A stretch of DNA of 64,000 bases from Nymphaea colorata (taxonomy: Eukaryota > Streptophyta > Magnoliopsida > Nymphaeales > Nymphaeaceae): NCBI RefSeq assembly GCF_008831285.2, contig NC_045140.1, forward strand, positions 785,528 to 849,527. The letters run 5' to 3'. Below, piece by piece: positions 38,901-56,130 of this stretch. A program made the translations under genes and the position numbers. The notes below the pieces were generated by a model, which saw nothing but the letters and a program-made list of their open reading frames with translations, was not told the DNA's origin and did not search any database. How positions within the stretch are numbered: the stretch's first letter is position 1; the number at the start of each line of letters is the position of its first letter.

Positions 38901-41900
38901 GATTGAATTGGATGGATGTTAGACAAGGTTCCACATGCTAAACATGCAGTGGGACTGATGTTCATTAAATCTATGAGGCATATGGCTGCTTCTATTACTT
39001 GGGCATCCTGCCTCAATTAGATTAGGCTCCATCTTTCCTTGGTAACCTCCTGCTTTCTGCATTTATGCCTTACTGTATTATCAGTATGCCTCTTTGTGCC
39101 TTTCCTCAGTTACTGTTTCCCAGATCCTAGATCTAAGACTAGTGGAAGAAGGGACAAGATTGGCTTCACTCTTACAGCTTCCTACACAGGGGGGGTTAGA
39201 ATGGAAGAACTACATCTTCAAAAGAACTCTTATTATTCACTCTTGCCTGTTGTTAGAGTTATTTATGTAATTTACTTATGCATGTACACGTATGTATATC
39301 CTACTGTGTTGATGCATACACTTTTCCATGAACTCTTGAAAAATAATAACTGATCTGTGCACGTTTAGGTCAAAACACTTGCACATAAACTTCAAAAGCA
39401 CCTTAAAGGCAAGAAGATGCTTACTACCAAAAATGATGGTATCAAATAATGAACAGTATTGAGACAACCCTATTCTACAGATTATCACCATAAGTACCTT
39501 TATGCTCGAAATCAGTATAAATATGATCGATATTGTTTTTAAAATCTTACTGTTCATATTTCAACTCTGGGAATATTATTTTTTGGTATCTTGATTTAAG
39601 AACTGCCTAAGGTTCATTTCATTATCTCAATTGAAATGATGACTCCCAAGTGGGGAGTCTGGCTGGTTCTCTGCATCCTCTTTTGGTGTAGTGGCTATAT
39701 TTTGGTTCATCCTTTTCTTCCAAGGGTTTCGTAATTGAACATTGAACCCATTGCTCATGATGGGATTTGCCAGATTATTGGGTGCTGCTCTGCTATACAC
39801 TCACACATGGAAATTGTCATGCCATTGCAGCCAAGTTTTTGAAAATTCCCACAATCATATCCAATATATATGGATGTGTTTTTCCACCTGAGTTTTTTTG
39901 ACATAGGTTATGATCCTATGATTTTGTGAATCTGGTGTGATCTTCTTGTCATAGGAAGATACCTGCAGGATGCCTATGTAGTGGCACTTAATTTGGTAAA
40001 GTCGTGAAAACATGAATGTGAATTGAATATTCTGAGAATCTGAATATGAATTTCCTAAATTTATTGTTTCATCTTTTGAATTTTATAGGCTATATTTATG
40101 TACAACCATTGTATCTTATTGAATTTCTAACTTTTAGTCAATTGTTTCTTTCTCTTTTGAATTCTGGGAAAAAGGTTCAATTTATCAAGTCACTCTTGTC
40201 ATGAATGCCTGTCGATTTCAGGAGAGATTTTCAGACTGGTTGCTTCTTTTATGCAGTATATTATTTATTTGTTTGTTTGTAAGATTCTGGACTGTTTTAA
40301 AGTGATCTTATTTAGGAAAAGATTTGGTCCTGACTTTGACTTGGCTACTCTGCTTTTAAGTTGCAAGTGGTTTTAGAGATCAATTACATTTCATGTTACA
40401 GTTCATAGTTGTTATCTTATTTTGTTAAATTATTTCTGTTTGTTATAGAAGTCAACTGTGACTAATAACTCTACTGCAATTAATAGGTAGTTGCTGCACT
40501 AGTTGGAGGGATGTTTGTTATGGCTGGGCATATTACTACGGAGCAACTGACAAAATTTGTTCTTTATGCTGAATGGCTAATATTGTCAACATGGTGGATT
40601 GGAGATAATTTGTCATCATTAATGCAATCTCTTGGTGCATGTGATAAAGTCTTCCGTCTGATGGATATGTTACCTAGCAAGCAATTTTCTTTAGGAGGTA
40701 TGTGCAATACATCCTTCTCTCTTGGAAGCAAGTGGTGAGCAACATATGGATCTTTTCTTGTTGAAGTTTGACTGAATATATAATGTCATTTTGCCTAGTC
40801 ATGAAGCTCGACAAATGTGTGTGCATGTGTTTTAACTTTTAACTACCACTTACTTTTCTTGTTACATGAGTTTTTCTACTGACCAGCAAATAAACATTTT
40901 TTTATTTATCAAATTCTCTAAAAATAAGTAAAGGGTCTTTCAGAAATTGTATATAATGTATAATTGACAATAGAAGCATTGGTGTCACACTCATCTTCAA
41001 GAGATCAATTCTTCAAACAATTGAAAAATTAATGTTTTAAAAGAATGAAAACAGTATTTCATGTATAAGTTATTTCAATTTTATGTTCTTCATTGATGTG
41101 ATGATTGATCGATGTTGCATTTGAATAGATGACATCCTTGTGCAGGGTCAAAGCTGTCCAAAGCGACTGGGCATATCCAATTTGTAGATGTGACTTTTCA
41201 TTATCCCTCACGAGCAGCAGTATGATTTTGTAACTTTAAGCTATCTTTTCCCATTAATCAAGTTCCTTACCATTTTTCTGAGTTTCAACTATGTGGTGAC
41301 ATGATACTAGTTGGATCAGAGTAAGTTGGTTAATACTTATCATTATGCAGTCCCTACTAATGGCTAATGAGTATTTTGGATTTTGTTATGGTTACCTTCA
41401 GGGGGCGTTTGATGCCCTGGAAATATACTGTTCACCCAGAAATATATTTCAAATTTTAAAAAAAATTTCCAGCGTAACAAACGCGGAAACTTTTTTTCGA
41501 CCGTTAAGGTCGATTCCGGAAAGATATTTCCAACCAGCGGGGTGGAAAGATATTTCCTGTTTTTTTTTCTGCCCGTTACGGCAATGTCGTCGTCTTCCTC
41601 TCCTCATGCCCAGCACCGTTGTTGTCTTCCTCTCCTCACACCCAGCATCGTCTTCCTCCAGTGGCTTGATTTAGGCATCTCCTCACCAGCGGCTTGATTG
41701 GGCATTTCCTCACCAGTGCAGCGTCTAGCAGCGGAAGGGGAAAGAGGAAGGAGGAAGAACGAAGGGGAAGGTGGAAGAACGAAGGGGAAAGAGGAAGAAG
41801 GGAAGAAAGGGGAAAGAGGAAGAAGGAGGAAGAACGAAGGGGAAAGGGCATCGTCCGTCACGTTTCATCTTCTCCAGCGGCCGCGCCGCCTCATCCTCCT

Positions 41901-44900
41901 CCAGCCGCATCTTCTTCTTCCTCCTCCTTCCTTCCCTTTTTCCTCCACCTCCCTTCTTCCTCCTTCCTTCCCCTCTTCCTCTTTCCCCTTCATTTTTCCT
42001 CTTTTCCCTTTGTTTCCATCGATTCCAACTTTTTTTCATCAAACGTTGAAATTTGTTTTCAGAAATATAAATCCAACTTAACAAACATAACATACTTTTG
42101 GAAAAATAGAATTTTATTTTCCATTCATCAATTCCAGAAATAAATTTCTGGAAACTTCTTTCTGTTTACATTTTTCCAGCCATCAAACGGCTCCTCATGG
42201 AATTTGTACCTCTGCCATGTTAGTTTAGTCAGAAATAAAATATCTTTAGTGTATTTTAAAATGGTGATGAAAATGGAAGGGGAGGAGAAAAATAATAATA
42301 ACTAATAAGAAGAAAAGAGGAGGATGAAGAAGCTCTGTTGTTTAAAACATCAGAAGGAATTATATGATTGAACTTCAAGACTTGGGAATAGCTTGCAACT
42401 TGAACTGAATTAAGAATAAGAGTACGAGACTATTGGAAGCTAAACCTTTTATGAAGTCATGAGAACAATAGCCTAATATATTGTGCCAAAGATTTGGTTT
42501 TTTAACATGGATATGTGACATCCTTGACTCTGGTTTGGCCTGAAAGCTGAACCAATAATTGATGGAAAATCTCGCTCTAAAAACATACATGTTTCAATGT
42601 CCTTCTGCAAATGTTTTCCTCGTAGGAAGATTCTTCAAACAAAAAAAAGAAAATATAAATATAAGTGACAAATTGGAATTATCAACTAATTTCTTGTTTG
42701 ACACAATGTTCTCTTAATATTAGGACCAACTAAAGATTCAACAAGTCACAGGTACGATGAACAGATCCACCTCTAGTTTTTATAACGGAATATCATGTGC
42801 CATCCCCCATGGCAAGTCACTATCAAAATGGTGACTCAGTTTTAGCATTTTAGCTTCATATCCATGTATGATTTGGTGCCCATAAGCCTACATACCTTAT
42901 TAACCAGCATGCTATGAATAAGCTGTAGAAACTATGCAAAGTAGATGAGTATCTCAAGTTCACATGGATAAGAGAAATATGATCCTCAATCAGTACGTTC
43001 AACAAAAGAACATCCAGAAATGTTTTGAAGTGTTTTTCTCTATCTACTTAGCTCATTCCCCTATACATGTTATTGTGTCATTCAGTTCAACGTGGTTAAT
43101 ATTTCTGTTAATGTTGTCCATATTCACTTTTTACTTGTTAATTATCGAAATTGACTCACTGTGTCAACTCACAGTTGTCGTCTGTTTAGGTACTAGCTCT
43201 AGAGAATGTGAATTTATCAATACAACCTAGGGAGGTGATTGCAATTGTAAGGATGTTTACATTTAATAATTCTACTTGGTCTCTTTATTCCTCTTTATTC
43301 CTCAAAGTTTTAACTACTCAAATACTATGATTTTGGACAGGTTGGCCTTAGTGGCAGTGGCAAAAGCACATTGGTCAGTTTACTACTTCGGTTATATGAT
43401 CCTACGAGTGGACAGGTAAGTAACCTTTAGGATTAATATCATCATCTTTTGGTAGGCTATTTGACAGTTCATGAAAGCATATTCCAGCATGGATGTTAGT
43501 AAAAGTTTTCTCTTTGGATAATTGCCTAAGCTCATCTAGCATTAAGCCTTTCCCTTTCTATACTTTTTGTTTTTTCTTCCTGTCAAGCTTTCATCCATGG
43601 CAGAAAAATTTCACATGTAATTCGTCTTGTGCAAGCTCCTAGAGCATTAATCCGTTACCTTTCTATATTTTTACCTTTCTATATTTTTGTTTCTTTTGTG
43701 TCAAGCTTTCCTCTGTTACAGGCATGAACCTATTAAACTGTGAGAACAACTCAATTATGTAGAACCATATTTCTCTCAATCAGTCAGCTGTAGCTATTTT
43801 CTTGCAACATTCTTATTAATTGGTGATACCGAAGGCTTACTGCTTGTTTGTAGATCCTAATTGATGGGTTCCCGCTTCCTGATTTGGATATTAAATGGTT
43901 AAGAGAGATAATTGGTTATGTGAAACAGGTAAACATTATATGTTGTATGCCAGCTGCAAGTTCGATCACCCATCAAATAAGATAAGCTGTTATAACTAAT
44001 ATGTCTCTTCTTGCATAGGAACCACGATTATTTAGAATGGACATCAGTTCAAATATTAGGTACGGATGCCCCAGGGATGTTAGTCAGGAAGACGTTGAAT
44101 TAGCTGCTAAACAGGCATATGCACATGAGTTCATTTCGTCCCTGCCAAATGGCTATCAAACCATTGTTGATGATGCACTATTGAGTGGTGGACAAAAACA
44201 ACGAATTGCTATTGCCAGGGCTCTCCTACGAAACCCAACCATTTTAATTCTTGATGAAGCAACCAGTGCACTGGATGCAGAGAGTGAATATCATGTGAAG
44301 GTACCATTGTCTCTGTTTACCCTGTAGATGTCATTAGTGTGTTTTAATATGGTGCTTTTGGCTTTGCTTTTTCTATTCAGGAAGCTCTTCAAGCAGTTAT
44401 GAGAGATTCTGGGACAAAACGAACTGTTATTGTCATAGCTCATAGGTAAAGATTGTAGAGTGTAAATGTTCAAAACATTGTCATGGATATCATGCTTGGG
44501 TTTGTATTCGTTTTACAAAACATGGAATAAAAATTCAGAATAGTTGTTAAAATGGTGAAATGAACATCAGAAAAGGTAAAAATATTTAGAAAGTATCTTT
44601 CTAAAACAGTGTGATTATGTTCATTTGGGGTTTTTTTTTTTCAAAATATTACTATTTCCTCTTTTCTGTTTTTCCTTGCATTCCCCAATGCAATATTTTG
44701 AGAAAAGATGATATTCATGACAATATTTTAAAGTCTATAATCATATTCAATAAATCTTAGGCTTTGCCAATGCTCCTTTGTTAGGCTATCAACTGTAAGA
44801 GCTGCTGATCGTATAGTGGTGATGGACAAAGGCCATATAGTAGAGGTGAGTCGGATGTATTGTGGTCTTATACTGCTTCATTCACGCTTCTGTTCTTGAA

Positions 44901-46267
44901 AGTTGAAATCATCTGCATTTGCATACAAAAGAGTTGTATTCAAGATCCAGAATCTTGAGTTCAGATTAGGGTTTAGATTGGTGTTAACTGGTTCTCTGTA
45001 TAACTGTGGGGTTATACATGTGGTGAGTTTCATTTGTTAGGCAAAGAGAGTTACACCATCCTACATGAATACTAAGTAAATTATCTCATTTTGCTAGTCC
45101 CTTAAGATCTGTTGGGACATGTTACATACCACCTTGTGCAGTTGCTCCCAAAGTGGGGGACTTTATCTGTTTCCTCTACTCCTATAGGCTTCATACTGTT
45201 GTTTAAATGTTCAACACAACAGATACATAGCACATTCAGTTCAGTGAGGATGTTAATAATAATATTAGACTCTCGCCAAAATGGTCAGGCAATAAGTTGG
45301 TTGAAACTTGAACCAGTAATTCCTAACTTGGCTTCTCTCATGGTTAGGTTTGAAATATGTAGATAAGTGTTGGAGATTCCATTTTCAATTAAATAAGCCA
45401 AGTGACTCATGCAAACCTGGAGAGGTGACTATATTAATGGTTGAATGTGCATATCTAGATTCTCAAAAGGAAAATTGGAAACTTTTTCACTAAATTTGTT
45501 TCATTTAAAGTATGCTAATAAGTGATGAGAAACACAATTACTATTTTGGGCTGGGATGTTTATTTTTGGGGCTTAAAACAGAGTTGGGATTTCGAAACAC
45601 ATTTTCTTCTGTGTGTGTGTTTACACGTGGATGCACATAAGGAAAAAGATGGTGAACAATTTATGCAACTGTAGTTACTACAGAGACATCTTTATCCACA
45701 GGAAAAAGGTTGGAAAACTTTGAAGCCTTTTGTGCACTGTGGTGGCATGATTGTAAGTTATATTTCATCTGGTCCATGTTTGTATTTTTTTTGCTTGCTT
45801 TTTAAACATGTGTCTATGTAATTCACTTAAATGAGAAGTGATCTGATTTATCCTTAGTTACAGCACCAACGACTAATACATTAGTTCAGTGGAGTATGTG
45901 GCAATGCTTCCTTTACATACCTTATGTCTGGATCATTAGGCGGTTCTTTGGTTCTTAGCCACTGTCCATTTGAAACCCTTTCTTTTCACATATATGCTGT
46001 AAAGTGCAGTTAGTCATTGCCTTAGAGCAAAATTTCTTCTGTTTCGTGCTGGTTAGTTTGTCTTGTTCCATAGGTTCTTTATATGTTCTAACTAAAAGCT
46101 GTCATCTTTAGTTCATGTCGACATCAACTTCTATCAGTGTTTGATCTGATAAGAATCAATGTCCACGTTCCATGCATTTACAGGTAGGAAGTCACACCGA
46201 ACTTGTTCAAAGAGGAGGAAAGTATGCACAATTAACCAAAAGACAAGCTGCTGACTCTGTATTGTGA
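31544..46267 (+). CDS. ABCB26: Plastid half-size ABC transporter, ABCB26 (TAP1-like)
   Basis: Eighteen exons: 31544-31996, 32491-32618, 34320-34362, 34493-34537, 34648-34770, 34865-34968, 36638-36692, 36788-36858, 37588-37690, 40487-40697, 41146-41219, 43190-43246, 43341-43415, 43854-43928, 44019-44300, 44381-44445, 44785-44845, 46184-46267; 702 aa, against about 700 in Arabidopsis ABCB26. All introns are GT-AG except intron 2 (GC-AG). Residues 1 to about 75 are Ser/Arg-rich with almost no acidic residues, as in a chloroplast transit peptide. The membrane domain covers about 130-430 (conserved [59 protein letters not shown]). The nucleotide-binding domain has A-loop YPSR, Walker [10 protein letters not shown] (491-499), Q-loop Q539 within YVKQEP, signature LSGGQ (594-598), Walker B ILILDE (614-619, catalytic E619), D-loop SALD (622-625) and H-loop H654. 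Every ATPase motif is intact. Known for the family: half-transporters dimerise; the plastid substrate is unsettled. Confidence 0.96.
32619..32620 (+). other. Non-canonical GC splice donor of ABCB26 intron 2
   Basis: Exon 2 ends ..ATTTTCAG and the intron begins GCAAGT, the classic GC-donor context. The frame requires this junction: AG joins T GGC TTG of exon 3 to give Ser-Gly-Leu, and the conserved [12 protein letters not shown] follows. No usable GT nearby keeps the frame. Confidence 0.88.
32680..34017. mobile_element. TIR transposon-like element in ABCB26 intron 2
   Basis: The ends are inverted repeats of 28 bp with one mismatch. The left end (32680-32707) begins AGCTAAAGTCCGGTTAGGTA and continues CAGTCACA; the right end (33990-34017) is its inverse, with T for A at position 7. 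The 1338-bp element makes up most of the 1701-bp intron. No transposase ORF is seen, so it is non-autonomous. No clear target-site duplication was found, so the superfamily is unassigned. A nested palindrome lies at 32843-32984. Confidence 0.8.
32843..32984. repeat. Long hairpin with (TA)n apex nested in the TIR element
   Basis: The left arm starts GCCCTAGACGGAGTTGGCTG and continues through TTTCCAATTCC. The right arm is its near-exact inverse (GGAATTGGAAACAGCCAGCT, then CCGTCCGTCTAGGGC) with a 4-bp insertion. The centre is a 52-bp TA run (32898-32949) plus a duplicated TTTCCAATTCCTATATAT. It looks like a MITE inserted in the larger element. Confidence 0.8.
34201..34301. repeat. Tandem duplication next to the ABCB26 intron 2 acceptor
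   Basis: AATCATGCTGTTTGGA units start at 34201 and 34237, and a partial third (AATCATGCTGTTGATG) at 34282. Copies 1 and 2 also share GGAGTCTTTAGACACATGCC. The array ends about 18 bp before the AG at 34318-34319, so it covers the branch-point region. Confidence 0.85.
41401..42194. mobile_element. Tourist-type element with purine/pyrimidine foldback, in ABCB26 intron 11
   Basis: The ends are GGGGGCGTTTGATGCCCTGG and, as reverse complement of the right end, GGAGCCGTTTGATGGCTGGA. A TCA trinucleotide flanks both sides (41398-41400 and 42195-42197), fitting a 3-bp target-site duplication. The interior has an almost pure purine tract (about 41733-41848) followed by an almost pure pyrimidine tract (about 41911-42010), so the single strand can fold back. 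The purine/pyrimidine bias keeps frames open on both strands; those ORFs are artefacts. Confidence 0.78.
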
Positions 46268-46729
46268 CATAGTTCAACGTCTGGATAATCATGCGAATGA
46301 TCTCAATATTTGATGAGATCAAATTGTAGATTCACACAACAATAATTTGCTGCCATGGAATAGTAATTTGCTTCCACGAATTTTTGAGATTGGAGCAGTT
46401 GGTGATTGATAAGAAAGGCCGCCAGTGTACACAAGCTATTTTTTGTTGTACAGAGCAAGTAATGAATTTGAAGAGTATTTGATTAGTTTTCTTAAGACAA
46501 CAGAGTCAACTGCCTACAGGCATGTGATTAAATTATTTCCATCACATTATGAAGTTGCTGCTACATGAATTCACACTTCAACAGAATAGTTGGATTACAA
46601 GAGCATACTGTCAACGGAATTGTGTTCATCTCATCCATTAGTTCTGAGTGACCTCTTGTAAAATACGTATGCTGTTTCCTGATAGTGATATTTTATTCAA
46701 TTTTCAGTAACTAACCATTGTCTCTCTCG

Positions 46730-46811
<82 letters not shown>

Positions 46812-48818
46812 TGGTTTTCAGAAGGGGAGTGAAGATCAGGAGCGAAACAAAGAATATGACCACCATATTCCCACATTATGTGGATGTGATTTTTTCATAT
46901 TTAAGGATTTCCATATTAGCATAAAAGTCATGCTCTCCAGATGCAGATAAGTCCTGAATAATTTAAGGGGTAGGACCAGCCTAAAATCAGAGCTCGACTT
47001 ACATATTTCATACAAGAAATTCGAATGTTTTGCTCCAAATTTTGTGTGCCACATGTACTCTGCCCAGAAATTTCAAGTGGTGTGATCTGTATAATTTAAT
47101 AGATATGATTTACTTAGATTATTTAACCAACGATCTGAATCATCTCATTTAACCATAAAGGACGTAATGATGTGTCTTACAATGCATTAAAATGATCTGC
47201 ATTATTCAATTGAAAAGATCAAAAGGTTTTCTTAAGTAAGAAAACTAGGTTGCCTCATCAGTTTTAGTGAAATTTTTTTTTAAATCAAAGTAAGAATATC
47301 AGTCGATTCCTTTCTCTACTTATGGATCTTAAATTTTGCCAAAGATGAAATATGATTAAATCTCATTATATGCTTATGGAAAACATACCACACACAAACA
47401 CACACACACACATAATGAAAGAGAAACAGACAGACAGAGATTGTGTCAACTATCTAACTGGTGTGAATTGTATCTACAACCAACTGGGTAGAAAGATATT
47501 GTAGCTTGGCTTTTTCTAACCAAGAAATCTCAATAGATCACTTGCTTTATTGGAAGACAAAAAAATCCAAAAGAAAGAAGCATTTTTTTTTGGGGGTTGA
47601 GGATAACTTAGCCATGCATAACTCTGTCTCTAATTAATGGGGGGATGTGTATGTGTGTATAAATACGTATATAGGAAAATTGAAAGTAGAGTAACTGCAA
47701 ATATTGCCAGATGGCTAAAATTCGTCACTGAAAGCATCATGAAACTGTCAATAGAGCATTACAAACTGTTCTTAATTTTCTGTGGCTGAAGTTCTTTTAG
47801 CGACAGTTTTAAAAATTTAACCATCCTCGGTAGCTGGCTAATTTCAATTCCTACATATGTACTTTTGGAATGGATGACGGCAATTCCAAGGATTGTTAAA
47901 GAATAGATCATTCACGTTAACTTTTTCCAGTGGTTGATGGTACAATTCACTCGTAGGTTCAGAGGTTCAAATTGGTCACTTTATGTCACGGTTCAAGCAA
48001 TGTTGTTGACATAAGAAAATACTAGGGAAAGATATTAAAAACATCCTAACAAAATAAAGTAACTAGTTTCAAGTAAGAAGACTCCTGGCCAATAGGCAAG
48101 CTGGTCATGAGTTCAAGTATCCTTATAAAGTTCAGCTCGGGCTTACATGCGTTGTGGCCCCTTGACCCTTGCCAGGCAGCGGTATACAGTGCTGGCCGAT
48201 ATGAGCGTTCCCAGACTTCAAGAGACCTTCCCTGATGCTGTTGAAAACGTAAATAAGTTCTGAAAAACATTTTTGGTGGACAAGAGAAAATCTCTTCAAA
48301 AAGTATTCTCGTATCCATTGTAATGGTCTACTGCTTTTTCATATTTTTTATATTTAGACTTCTTAGAGTCGATCAATCAATTACTGTGAAGATAGGACAA
48401 ATTTTCTACCAGTCTAAGTTCCTGATATTAACAGCTGCGGGTCCCGTACCTTTCACGTCCGTGAGTCACCTTTGAGAAAGAGAGAGGGATACTAGGTACC
48501 TTAGGAAAACGTTAATGGTCAAGAGGTTTGGATACTGAACGGACCGACAGAGCAAAGACACTAAAAGCTTTTCCATAAACCATGAACTAAACGAATAAGC
48601 CTGTTGTTTCACAATATTTAGGCACAAACAGTGCATATTTTCACGGTATCCTTCAAGGTGATCAGTGCAAGCCTCGGAAGCCAAAAAAGTAAAACAGAAA
48701 AATCATAATACAATGCACCGTCACCCGCACGAGCTTCACTTTCAACTTCAGTAATACAAAATCAAGCAGGCCTGTCGGCCAACTAAATGAGCCCAGCCGG
48801 TTCATTGCCAGCTATGTC
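46268..48818. other. Convergent intergenic region between ABCB26 and RH30
   Basis: It holds the 3' UTRs of the two convergent genes. 46268-46700 is probably ABCB26 3' UTR. 46734-46807 is a long TA run and 47395-47413 a CA run. 48060-48320 is repeat-like DNA of mixed composition. No coding exon series is visible. Confidence 0.55.
46734..46807. repeat. Uninterrupted (AT)37 microsatellite
   Basis: 74 bp of perfect AT, about 470 bp after the ABCB26 stop codon. It lies in or near the 3' UTR. Confidence 0.97.
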
Positions 48819-54721
<5,903 letters not shown>

Positions 54722-55889
54722 CCTGGCCGAATCGACGCAAACGCAAAACAAAGGCACGCGGGAAGGAGATGAATAACAAGAACAACGAGAAAAGGGCCTC
54801 TAGGTTTTTCCCTATCGAGTCTTGTCTCCCCAGAACACCAAGAGACACAGGAGAGGAGGCGCGCTCCTTTCTCTCGTCTGCCAGAAAGGAGAAGAGGAGG
54901 AGAAGAATTTGATCTCCCGCCCTTCGATGGATCCTTCCGCTAAAAAGGCGCAATCAAGAAGGGACGGAAATGGCTTTAAAGGCCAAGGGGGATTCTCCGG
55001 ATCGGATCTCCACGATACCATCGTTACATCTTTTGCCCGAACCTAAAGCTGAATTTGGATTCATCCGATATTGAGTTCCACTCGAACTTGAGCCCATATC
55101 AAACCATTTGCTTTAGAATTGATCTTATATAACTTGTTCTTGGCTCATTTAACAACCTAAGTACAACTATTACAAGATCATTATGAAAAATAATACAAAT
55201 ATTTGAATTGGGTTTTTTATGAAAATTTGTGCCAAGATATATCTCTAGATCCTGCGCCCATTAGCTTCTTGGTTGAGCTAAGGCATTGAATAAGTGTAGT
55301 TTTTATCTACACTAAGTTTTTCTTCTTTTTTTTTCAAAATACATGACAATATTTTGGCTGACTTTTATGAGGTGTTTGATTAATTTAGTTAGTTTCTTGC
55401 ATGTAAGATAAAAGATTAGAGTGGGGAAGGTTTGATCCTATAAAATGGATCTCAACTCCTGAGGATCCGTGGATCTCAGATTCCATGCATCTTGAATCAA
55501 ATTATATAATTGGTAACCATATCGCCCCTTAGCCTATTATACCCATTAAAGGTTATATGGATTTATTATTTTGACATTTTTTTAGATTTTTTTTCCATAT
55601 GCATCTTTTAAATATAAGCAATTGAGAAATCACGTTGACCGCTAAGGTATAGTTTTTAGTATATTTTCATTTAAAGGATCTTCCGTTTGCACGTTATATT
55701 TTCCCTCCTCCCTCTCATAACTTGCTTTCCTTGTTCTTATATTTGCAATTGCATGACTTCGATGTTTTGTCTTCATTTTTGCATTTATTGTGGAACCCGA
55801 ATACTTGTATGCATACTTTTTATATTTGTTTTTTTTTTTTTTGTACATAAAAGCGGTTTAGAATCTCATTAAATAACTATAACATGAGG

Positions 55890-56130
55890 TCAAGCTACAC
55901 CAATCAGATCATTCTCAATCAATCGATCCAAATGATCAGGTAGATTAGTAAGAATAGTCACTTCAAAAGATCCTTGAAAGGCCCATGACGTAAGAAAATC
56001 CACACACATATTAGCTTCTCTTTATGTATGACATAAGACACACTCTCAATCACGTCTACGCAATTCTTGACACAGCTTCATTATATGAAATAAAGGATCA
56101 CGAGGCTGCAGGTCTTTTAGAACTTAATGA
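55890..56130 (-). pseudogene. Decayed RNase H domain of a plant non-LTR retroelement
   Basis: On the minus strand the frame reads MKLCQELRRRD, stop (TGA where Trp is expected), ECVLCHT, stop (TAA where Tyr is expected), REANMCVDFLTSWAFQ, then LPDHLDRLIENDLIGVA and a stop. This matches the C-terminal RNase H-like domain of plant LINE-type reverse transcriptases (pattern CRELLRR.WEV...H.YREAN..AD.LA). Two single-base nonsense changes and a likely frameshift upstream near 56100 show that it is dead. The upstream reverse transcriptase is not recognisable. Confidence 0.72.

Noticed and set aside
41694-42143. Several 70-149 codon ORFs on both strands
   Set aside because: Purine-only and pyrimidine-only tracts rarely contain stops; these ORFs lie inside a MITE-like element in an ABCB26 intron.
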